17,115 nt of DNA from JAMOBE01 sp039908285 (GTDB taxonomy: Bacteria; Pseudomonadota; Alphaproteobacteria; Rhodospirillales; Rhodospirillaceae), in assembly GCA_039908285.1 (NCBI GenBank), contig JAMOBE010000077.1, positions 1-17,115 of the forward strand. Direction: 5' to 3'. A program made the translations under genes and the position numbers. Below the pieces are notes generated by a model that saw nothing but the letters and a program-made list of their open reading frames with translations, searched no databases and was not told where the DNA came from. Shown piece by piece: positions 6,602 through 14,117 of this stretch. The first letter of the stretch is position 1. Each line of letters opens with the position of its first letter.

Positions 6602-8308
6602 CTACTTCTGCAGGAATTTCGACCGGGCCAGGAGCAGGTGGAAGTCCCGCAGCGACTTTTCCCGGGCGGCGGCGTCGGGGATGTCGGCGACGAATTTCTC
6701 GTCGAACTTGGGCTGTTTCAGCAGGGTCAGCACCCGCTCGCGGGCCATGGTGAAGGCCCGGCCCTCGGTCAGCACGCCGGAGGTGCAGAACTGCACCAGC
6801 CGGACCGCCCGGATGCGGAGCGACTCCGATGGGCTGTCCAGCTTCTCCAGCACCTGATTGTTGACGAGGAAGTCGGCCACCAGGGCGTCCAGCTTCTCGG
6901 CCAGCTTGCTGGTCACGCGCTCCGGCAGGGCGGTGGTCTGGCGCACGAAGGCGTAGATCTGCACGATCTCCTGCATGCGGGTCTTGGGCGTGCCCTTGAG
7001 GCCCACCAGGTCCTCCATGCGCTGGGCCTTGCCGATCAGGCTTTCCAGGGTGCCGATGATGTAGTCGAGCTGTTCCCGCCACACCGGGCTGTCGGACAGG
7101 GCGATGAGGAAGCGCACCTGCTGCATGGCGGTGGGCAGGTGACTGGTGACGGCCTGGATGGCCTCGCGCCGGCCGGCCATGCCGCCGGTGCTCAGGAAGC
7201 GCATGTAGCGCAACGCCATGGCCTCGGCGTTGGCAAAGCCGCCCACCACCCCGGTCGGTGTCACCACCCGCTCGAGAAGCTGGCGGAAGATGTCGAACTC
7301 GACCTTCGGCTCGTTGCGCGCCAGCGGCTGCCCCGACCCGAGCTGGCGCTGGAACTGGCCGGCCAGCTCGGCGCGGGTCTCCGGCAGGTCTCCCGCCGCC
7401 AGACGCCGGTTGATGACCACCGTCACATCGGTCTCGGCGCGGCCGGTCACGTCGAGTCGCCCGGCCACCAGGTCGAGGAGCCGGATCAGCAGCCCCCCGA
7501 GGTTCGGCACCGCGCCGATCATCTCGACCACCACGCCGCGGGCCCCGCACAGGTCGGCGAGCACCGAGTCGAGCAGGTCCATGGCCCGGCCCGGCCCGGC
7601 CCGCTCCATTTCGGCCAGCACCCTCTCCATCTTGGCGGCCCAGGCGCGCAGCTCGACAAGCTCGCGGCTGAGCGCGACCAGGGCCAGGAAGTCCCGATCC
7701 TCGGCCGGGGCCGAGGCATCGATGCGGCCCACCGCCTCGGCGAAGCCCTGGGCCTTCACCGACGGCAGATCGGTCCGCTCGGAGGCCTTGCGCGCCCGGG
7801 CCAGCGCCTGGTCGAGCCAGCCCGAAAGCTGGTCGCGGCGGGTGCGGGCGTCGGTCTCGGTCGCCGCGGCCTGAAGGGTGGACACCTTGTCCACCGCCCC
7901 CTGGACCAGCGGGTTGTCGAGAAGCCGCTTCAGGTCCTTGTAGCTGTGAACAAGCTCGGTCGGGGTGAGGATCGCGTCGTCCAGGTACTTGCTGAAGAGT
8001 CGGTTGATGGTCCCGCGACTGGGCGCCCGGTACAGGTCGGCCAGGCTGTCGCAGACCGGGGCGGAGGATATCTCGGAGAGGGAGACGTCCTTTTTCTTTT
8101 CCCCCTTCTTCAGCGCCTCGAACAGCACCTCCTCGTCGTAGCCGCCGTCGGTGCGACGTTTCTCGCGGATCACCCGCACGCCGTCGTTCTTCGGGTCCTT
8201 GACCAGATTCTGGGCGTGCGCCCGTGCCTTGGCCTCCTCGCCAAAGGCGGTGTCGAGGATCCAACGCTCGTCATGGGATACGTTCACCAGGAATTTGACG
8301 ATCGCCAC
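6602..8308 (-). CDS. Conserved-looking protein of unknown function, 568 aa
   Basis: I do not recognise this family. The translated frame has normal, protein-like composition, whereas the overlapping frame on the same strand (6576-8264) is an Arg/Gly/Pro-rich shadow. There is no signal peptide or membrane segment, so it is probably cytoplasmic. Residues 1-65 look like a compact module (MAIVKFLV, DERWILDTAF, GVRVIREKRR, EEVLFEAL). A Lys-rich linker follows (about 66-75). The rest is almost all helical, with heptad-like Leu/Arg stretches around 150-290 suggesting coiled coil, and a more regular helical C-terminal half ending FHLLLARSKFLQK. GTG 8308 is chosen over ATG 8413 because the upstream residues are not protein-like and a GGGGG sequence lies 6 bases ahead. 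It is divergent from acs, with about 260 bases between. Confidence 0.8.
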   Translation of the reverse strand: MAIVKFLVNVSHDERWILDTAFGEEAKARAHAQNLVKDPKNDGVRVIREKRRTDGGYDEEVLFEALKKGEKKKDVSLSEISSAPVCDSLADLYRAPSRGTINRLFSKYLDDAILTPTELVHSYKDLKRLLDNPLVQGAVDKVSTLQAAATETDARTRRDQLSGWLDQALARARKASERTDLPSVKAQGFAEAVGRIDASAPAEDRDFLALVALSRELVELRAWAAKMERVLAEMERAGPGRAMDLLDSVLADLCGARGVVVEMIGAVPNLGGLLIRLLDLVAGRLDVTGRAETDVTVVINRRLAAGDLPETRAELAGQFQRQLGSGQPLARNEPKVEFDIFRQLLERVVTPTGVVGGFANAEAMALRYMRFLSTGGMAGRREAIQAVTSHLPTAMQQVRFLIALSDSPVWREQLDYIIGTLESLIGKAQRMEDLVGLKGTPKTRMQEIVQIYAFVRQTTALPERVTSKLAEKLDALVADFLVNNQVLEKLDSPSESLRIRAVRLVQFCTSGVLTEGRAFTMARERVLTLLKQPKFDEKFVADIPDAAAREKSLRDFHLLLARSKFLQK

Positions 8309-8485
8309 AGCCAGCCCCCATCGATAACCCGAATCGCATAGTACCTGGACGCGACGGTGGATGCCACTGTCGACCCGACCATTGGTGGGTATACCGCTCC
8401 AAGGGTGCGGCATGATCGGAAACCCGAACCCTACCGCCAGCGCCCTCGGTCATGGTGAGAACCGCAGGTAGGGCGACGCATGGGG

Positions 8486-8514
8486 TTGCCCGACGGGAAA
8501 AAACCGGGGATAAT
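8486..8514 (+). promoter_or_regulatory. Predicted acs promoter
   Basis: TTGCCC (8486-8491) and GATAAT (8509-8514) are separated by exactly 17 bases, placing the start of transcription near 8521, about 50 bases ahead of the acs ATG. The -10 matches the sigma-70 consensus at 5 of 6 positions. Inferred from the motif only. Confidence 0.5.
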
Positions 8515-8556
8515 CGGGCTATCAGTGGCAACAGAATAACGCCACGCCAAATGCCG

Positions 8557-8569
8557 ATAGGGGGCCTAT
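8557..8569 (+). promoter_or_regulatory. Ribosome-site hairpin ahead of acs
   Basis: ATAGG-GGG-CCTAT forms a short 5-bp stem whose loop and left arm contain the G-rich ribosome-binding sequence, 3 bases before the acs ATG. It may modestly lower translation, or be coincidental. Confidence 0.3.
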
Positions 8570-8572
8570 AGA

Positions 8573-10519
<1,947 letters not shown>

Positions 10520-10555
10520 AAGGCCGAGTTGAAGACTGTCTCTCGATCGTCGATA

Positions 10556-10583
10556 GCCCTCTTCCCCTCACGGGGGAGAGGGC
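10556..10583 (+). terminator. Terminator-like hairpin after acs
   Basis: A 12-bp stem (10556-10567 with 10572-10583, one T-G pair) around the loop TCAC, 37 bases after the acs stop, followed by the T-rich GTCTCTTT. The CCCTCT.CCCC-TCAC-GGGG.GAGGG form is also a very common dispersed intergenic repeat in GC-rich genomes (recalled), so it may be both. Confidence 0.65.
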
Positions 10584-10667
10584 GTCTCTTTGCCCGGCAT
10601 GCGGGCGACCGGAAACCGTGTTATCTTTTTTCAGTGTCTGGATGGTATTGTGGATTTGAGTCGATCG

Positions 10668-11174
10668 ATGGAGATTACCGTTCACGCCGATGGCCGTCTG
10701 ACCTGGGAGGGGCGCACGGTGCGGTGCGCCCTGGGGTGGGGCGGCGTGGTGGGCGACAAGCGGGAGGGCGACGGTGGGACGCCGGTGGGACGGCTGGCCC
10801 TGCGGCGGGTGCTGTACCGGGCCGACCGGATCCCTCCGCCGCGGACCGGTCTGCCGCTATCGGTCATCGAGCGCCACGACGGCTGGTGCGATGACCCGGA
10901 CGATGCCGCCTATAATCGGCCGGTGATCCTTCCCCACCCGGCGCGCCACGAGGAGCTGTGGCGTGCGGACGGGGTCTATGACGTCATCGTCGTTCTCGGG
11001 CACAACGACGACCCGGTGATCCCGGGACGGGGCAGCGCCATCTTCCTGCACGTGGCCCGGCCCGGCTACGAGCCCACCGAAGGCTGCGTCGCCCTTGCCC
11101 TTGGCGATCTTCTCGCCCTGCTGGCCGCGTGCGCCCCACCCTGTCACCTGCAGATTGTCGGACGCGGGGGTTGA
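10668..11174 (+). CDS. L,D-transpeptidase (YkuD-fold) family protein without visible signal peptide
   Basis: A 168-residue protein with the YkuD/ErfK catalytic-domain pattern (COG3786 type): substrate-like region GDKREGDGGTPVGRLALRRVLYR (30-52), ERHDGWCDDPDDAAYNRPV (68-86), VIVVLGHNDDPVIPG, and the active-site motif HVARPGYEPTEGCVAL with His128 and Cys140. Family members cross-link or modify peptidoglycan in the periplasm. Here neither ATG 10668 nor the alternative in-frame starts (GTG 10650, ATG 10590) yields a convincing signal peptide, so its location is puzzling; this shorter subgroup is often annotated without one. The start is chosen by domain position; no strong ribosome site exists for any candidate. 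It lies between acs and the ribbon-helix-helix gene on the same strand. The catalytic residues look intact. Confidence 0.85.
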   Translation: MEITVHADGRLTWEGRTVRCALGWGGVVGDKREGDGGTPVGRLALRRVLYRADRIPPPRTGLPLSVIERHDGWCDDPDDAAYNRPVILPHPARHEELWRADGVYDVIVVLGHNDDPVIPGRGSAIFLHVARPGYEPTEGCVALALGDLLALLAACAPPCHLQIVGRGG

Positions 11175-11212
11175 GAATTATCGTCGGCATTCCTACCTGA
11201 CGAATTGCCCCC

Positions 11213-11241
11213 TTGGCAACGACATCAACTTATGGTTTAAT
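11213..11241 (+). promoter_or_regulatory. Promoter implying a leaderless transcript
   Basis: TTGGCA (11213-11218) and TTTAAT (11236-11241) are exactly 17 bases apart; each differs from the sigma-70 consensus at one position. Transcription should begin near 11248-11249, which is the A of the ATG chosen for the next gene. Confidence 0.55.
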
Positions 11242-11248
11242 GATGACC

Positions 11249-11518
11249 ATGACAGGCGAAGTACGAAAAAGATCCGTGGTGATTGCCGGGCACCGGACCA
11301 GCGTATCGCTGGAGTCCGAGTTCTGGGACGGCCTGCGGGAGATCGCGCGGCGGCGGGAAATCTCCATCGGCCAGCTCATCACCGAGATCGACGCGGTCCG
11401 CCAGGGCAACCTGTCGAGCGCGCTACGGGTGTTCGTTCTCAAGACCTACCGGGACGAGCGCTGTCTCCACGACGACTCGGAGATGGCGTTGGCCGAGGCG
11501 ATGGCGGCGGGACGGTGA
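11249..11518 (+). CDS. Ribbon-helix-helix domain protein (RHH_4 type)
   Basis: An 89-residue protein. Residues about 6-75 match the RHH_4 layout typical of alphaproteobacteria: a basic strand KRSVVIAGHRTSVSLE, then helices FWDGLREIARRREISIGQLITEID and a conserved tail with NLSSALRVFVL. Such proteins are small DNA-binding dimers, presumed regulators; the target is unknown. The frame also contains ATG codons at 11240 and 11243 and a TTG at 11213, but none has a ribosome site. ATG 11249 is preferred because the promoter at 11213-11241 would start RNA at this codon. It is close to, and on the same strand as, the transpeptidase gene but seems to have its own promoter. Confidence 0.85.
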   Translation: MTGEVRKRSVVIAGHRTSVSLESEFWDGLREIARRREISIGQLITEIDAVRQGNLSSALRVFVLKTYRDERCLHDDSEMALAEAMAAGR

Positions 11519-11530
11519 TCGGGGACGGGA

Positions 11531-12436
11531 TCACGCTCCGGCGGTTGGGACCGGGGCGTCCCAGAACACGATTCGGCCGGCGCCTTCCTTCTTGCCCTGG
11601 AACATGGCGTCGTCGGCGCACTTGAGCAGGTCCTCGGCGCTGTCGCAGCCGGGGTAGACGGCGATGCCGATGCTGGTTCCGGCCTGGATGACCCGTCCGT
11701 TTCCCTCCACCGGAATTGTGAGAGCCGTCCCGATGCGTTCGGCCAGCACGCCGAGACCGGAACGATCGCCTGGATTGGGGACGCGGGCGATGACGGCGAA
11801 CTCGTCGCCCCCCAGCCGGGCCGCGGTGTCGTCATCGCGGATGGTCTGGCGCAGCCGTTCCGCCACCTCCTTCAGCAGGTCGTCACCCCGGTCGTGGCCC
11901 AGGGTATCGTTGACCAGCTTGAACTTGTTGAGGTCGAGATAGAGCACCGCCACCCCGGTCGAGTCCCGCTTGGCCTGGGACAGGGACTGCCTCAGGCGAT
12001 CCCAGAACAGCACCCGGTTGGGCAGCCCGGTCAGGGTGTCGTGCAGAGCCAGATGCTCGACCCGCGCCCGCTCCGCCTCGATTTCCTCCGCCAGCACGGC
12101 CAAGTGCTCCGCCTGGCGCTCGAAGGCCTGATTGGTGAAGTCCACGTTCTCCATGTAGCGGGTCATTTCCTCGTCCCGGCGCTTCAACGCATCCATGGTC
12201 GTGAGGAGAGGTCGCGTGAGGAGGAAATAGCTGAGAACCGCAAGGAAAATGGACAATAGGGTTGAGTCCGCCAGCGCCTCGATGAACGGATTCGTGATCC
12301 CGATCTGGTACAAAAGGTACATGGTGGCGAGTTCGCCGACGAACGTCGATATTACAATAATAATAAAGTGCTTCACGGGCGCCGAAATGGTGACGCCGCG
12401 ACTCTCGGTCATGTTATCAAAGTCCGTGTTGCTCAT
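11531..12436 (-). CDS. Membrane-anchored diguanylate cyclase (GGDEF protein)
   Basis: A 301-residue protein making cyclic-di-GMP from two GTP. Residues 24-46 and 56-78 are two transmembrane helices with only a short loop between (about 10 residues), so there is no large periplasmic sensor. A predicted coiled-coil signalling helix runs about 82-128. The GGDEF domain follows: DTLTGLPNR at 133-141, YLDLNKFKLVND at 166-177, intact active site GGDEF at 209-213 and the product-inhibition I-site RDDD (200-203) exactly five residues before it. It therefore should be active and feedback-inhibited. ATG 12436 is chosen over ATG 12448 and the frame start 12505 because a G-rich GGAACGGGGA precedes it. It is convergent with the ribbon-helix-helix gene. 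Confidence 0.93.
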   Translation of the reverse strand: MSNTDFDNMTESRGVTISAPVKHFIIIVISTFVGELATMYLLYQIGITNPFIEALADSTLLSIFLAVLSYFLLTRPLLTTMDALKRRDEEMTRYMENVDFTNQAFERQAEHLAVLAEEIEAERARVEHLALHDTLTGLPNRVLFWDRLRQSLSQAKRDSTGVAVLYLDLNKFKLVNDTLGHDRGDDLLKEVAERLRQTIRDDDTAARLGGDEFAVIARVPNPGDRSGLGVLAERIGTALTIPVEGNGRVIQAGTSIGIAVYPGCDSAEDLLKCADDAMFQGKKEGAGRIVFWDAPVPTAGA

Positions 12437-12566
12437 TCCCCGTTCCATGTTCCCGTTCGTGTGTTGAACGACAGCGGCGCCAGCCGAAGCTGCGCGGACT
12501 CTCAACCCACTCCATTCATGCCATGACCACCGTCAATTGTCGACACCGGTTACGCCAAAAGTTCGA

Positions 12567-13166
12567 TCAGGCCGTCCCGTCCTTGACGCGCACGTGGCTG
12601 ACGACCCGCTTGACGTAGCTGAGGTTGCGGGCGCGGTTGACCACCGCGTCGAGTTCCTCCCGAGAGCGGGCGATGCCGATGATGTAGACCGCCCCGTTGA
12701 CCACGCTGATGGAATAGTTGTTGGAGTAGACCTTGGCATCGAGGGTCAGTCCCGTGCGAAGCTGGGTGCCGATCCATACGTCGCGGCTGTAGTCGATCAG
12801 GTTGGTGGGACCAACCACCTCGATCTCGTTGTAGACCTCCTTGATCCCGGGGGCGAGCCAGGTCAGGCGGATGGCCTCGGTACGCACGGCGTCGTCCTCG
12901 ACCACGCCGGTGACCAGCACCCGGCCGTCGTACACGGTGGCCTCCAGCTTGCCGAACATCATGTGGTCGCGCTGGAACCAGTGGTGGTTGATCTCGACAA
13001 GAATCTTGGCGTCCGAGGCGGCGCCGGCAAGTCCGCGTTCCTCGGTGGCGGTGGTGGCCACGGCGGCGCCGGCCCCGACGGCGATGCCGATGCATCCCCA
13101 AAGGGACGGGGCCAGCAGGGCGCAGGTGGCGAGGGCGACGAGACTGGAACGGATGGCGAGACGCAT
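12567..13166 (-). CDS. Two-BON-domain outer-membrane lipoprotein, DolP/YraP-like
   Basis: A 199-residue protein. The N-terminal hydrophobic segment ends at SLWGC (Cys25), a near-canonical lipobox, then a Gly/Ala-rich stretch with ATEERGLAGAASD. Two BON domains follow, about 50-115 (DAKILVEINHHWF, GRVLVTGVVED, IKEVYNEIEV) and about 125-195 (DVWIGTQLRTGLTLD, GAVYIIGIARS, YVKRVVSHVRV). This is the alphaproteobacterial counterpart of DolP (YraP), which binds anionic phospholipid at the division site and supports outer-membrane integrity; that role is inferred from the family. ATG 13166 is chosen although the frame is open to 13406, because GGAG lies about 9 bases upstream and the signal peptide starts here. 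It is divergent from cobI. Confidence 0.92.
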   Translation of the reverse strand: MRLAIRSSLVALATCALLAPSLWGCIGIAVGAGAAVATTATEERGLAGAASDAKILVEINHHWFQRDHMMFGKLEATVYDGRVLVTGVVEDDAVRTEAIRLTWLAPGIKEVYNEIEVVGPTNLIDYSRDVWIGTQLRTGLTLDAKVYSNNYSISVVNGAVYIIGIARSREELDAVVNRARNLSYVKRVVSHVRVKDGTA

Positions 13167-13251
13167 GATCGACGGCTCCGGAGCGACGAGGGCGATGGTG
13201 GCCATCCTATCACGAAGCAGTTTTACGGAACCGTTAAGAAGAGGGTTTTCC

Positions 13252-13267
13252 CGGACCGAAGGGTCCG
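13252..13267. other. Short hairpin in the BON/cobI intergenic region
   Basis: CGGACC-GAAG-GGTCCG is a 6-bp stem with a tetraloop, about 65 bases ahead of cobI. It may fold in the cobI leader. No cobalamin riboswitch is recognisable around it. Confidence 0.35.
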
Positions 13268-13286
13268 CTATCGTCGCCGCCTTCGC

Positions 13287-13307
13287 GTTCCCCGTTCCCC
13301 GTTCCCC
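13287..13307. repeat. Tandem heptamer repeat (GTTCCCC x3)
   Basis: Three perfect copies of GTTCCCC followed by a degraded unit TTTCCCC (13308-13314), just upstream of the cobI start. Such tracts can change length by slippage. Confidence 0.75.
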
Positions 13308-13332
13308 TTTCCCCTTTCCGAGATCCGTACCT

Positions 13333-14085
13333 TTGAGCACGTTGTTTGGCGTCGGCGTCGGCCCCGGTGATCCGGAGCTTTTGACCTTGAAGGCGGTGCG
13401 GATCATCCGCGCAGCACCCGTCGTCGCCTACCCGGCGCCGCTGGAGGGACCTGGCATGGCGCGGAGCATCGCGGCGGCGTTCGTCACGCCCGGCACCATC
13501 GAACTGCCACTGCGCATGAGCTTCGACCTGGATCGGGTTTCCGCCAACGCGGCCTACGACGCCGGAGCCCTGGCCATCGCCGATCACCTGACGGCCGGCC
13601 GCGACGTGGCGGTGCTGTGCGAGGGTGATCCATTCTTTTTCGGCAGCTTCATCCACCTGTTCGGGCGCCTGTGCGACCGCTTCGCCGTCGAGGTGGTGCC
13701 GGGGGTGACCTCGGTCGCCGCCTGTGGCGCGGCGCTGAAGTTTCCCCTGGCGGCGCTGGACGACCGGGTCGCCATCATCCCGGCGGGCTGCCCGGAGGAC
13801 GAGCTGGAGCGGCTGCTGGCGGGTGTCGACGCGGCGGCGATCATCAAGGCCGGCCGTCACCTGGCCAAGCTGGTCCGGGTGCTGGAGCGGCTGGGCCTGG
13901 TCGATCGGGCGCGGTACATCGAGCGCGCCGGACTGCCGGACCAGCGCATCCGCCCGCTGGCGGCGGCGGCGGCCGACGGCGGCACGTATTTTTCCATGGT
14001 GCTGGTGCATAACGCGGCGGAGCCGCAACCAAAAAGATTCGTATTATTGACCTCAAAAATCTTCGCCGCGCGCGAAGATTTTTGA
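13333..14085 (+). CDS. cobI: Precorrin-2 C20-methyltransferase
   Basis: A 250-residue SAM-dependent methyltransferase of the CobI/CbiL family, which adds the C20 methyl group to (cobalt-)precorrin-2 in corrin ring synthesis. Seen: the glycine-rich start GVGVGPGDPELLTLKAV, the VLCEGDPFFFGSF motif near 95-107, VEVVPGVTSVAACGA near 117-131 and YFSMVLV near the end. The frame is open upstream to 12841 through the heptamer repeat, but TTG 13333 gives the usual N-terminus (STLFGVGVGPGDPE); GTG and ATG options upstream would add a non-family Pro/Phe-rich leader. The last ~25 residues (after VLVHNAAE) extend beyond the usual end and are partly encoded by a perfect palindrome covering the stop codon. 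The corrin gene cobJ follows 32 bases later, so the two are likely one operon. Confidence 0.92.
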   Translation: MSTLFGVGVGPGDPELLTLKAVRIIRAAPVVAYPAPLEGPGMARSIAAAFVTPGTIELPLRMSFDLDRVSANAAYDAGALAIADHLTAGRDVAVLCEGDPFFFGSFIHLFGRLCDRFAVEVVPGVTSVAACGAALKFPLAALDDRVAIIPAGCPEDELERLLAGVDAAAIIKAGRHLAKLVRVLERLGLVDRARYIERAGLPDQRIRPLAAAAADGGTYFSMVLVHNAAEPQPKRFVLLTSKIFAAREDF

Positions 14086-14097
14086 GGTCAATAATAC
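14041..14097. repeat. Perfect palindrome with 26-bp arms over the cobI stop codon
   Basis: Arms 14041-14066 and 14072-14097 are exactly complementary around the loop CGCGC. The centre is GC-rich (CTTCGC / GCGAAG), flanked by AAAAAT / ATTTTT and then mixed sequence. It contains the cobI stop codon (14083-14085) and ends 6 bases before the ribosome site of the next gene. It could fold as an RNA hairpin (attenuator, processing site or bidirectional terminator) or be an inserted palindromic element. Confidence 0.9.
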
Positions 14098-14103
14098 AGG
14101 CGT

Positions 14104-14110
14104 GGGGAGG
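14104..14110 (+). promoter_or_regulatory. Ribosome-binding site deciding the CbiG-CobJ start
   Basis: GGGGAGG lies 7 bases before ATG 14118 and sets this as the start rather than the upstream ATG at 14082, which lies inside the palindrome. The strong hairpin ends only 6 bases upstream. Confidence 0.75.
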
Positions 14111-14117
14111 CTTGGCG

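Noticed and set aside
6576..8264. A 562-aa alternative frame on the minus strand and a 567-aa plus-strand frame (6638-8341) over the unknown gene
   Set aside because: Both have Gly/Arg/Pro- or His/Gly-rich composition typical of shadows in high-GC DNA; the 568-aa frame has normal composition and helical pattern.
12841..13332. Extending cobI upstream to the first open codon
   Set aside because: The extra residues do not resemble the family, overlap the divergent BON gene and cross the heptamer repeat; TTG 13333 gives the normal N-terminus.
13167..13332. Cobalamin riboswitch ahead of cobI
   Set aside because: No B12-box-like conserved sequence or characteristic fold could be recognised in this 166-base gap; only a short hairpin and the heptamer tract are present.
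12537..13370. A 277-aa plus-strand frame opposite the two-BON gene
   Set aside because: Antisense shadow; the minus strand encodes a clear lipoprotein with two BON domains.
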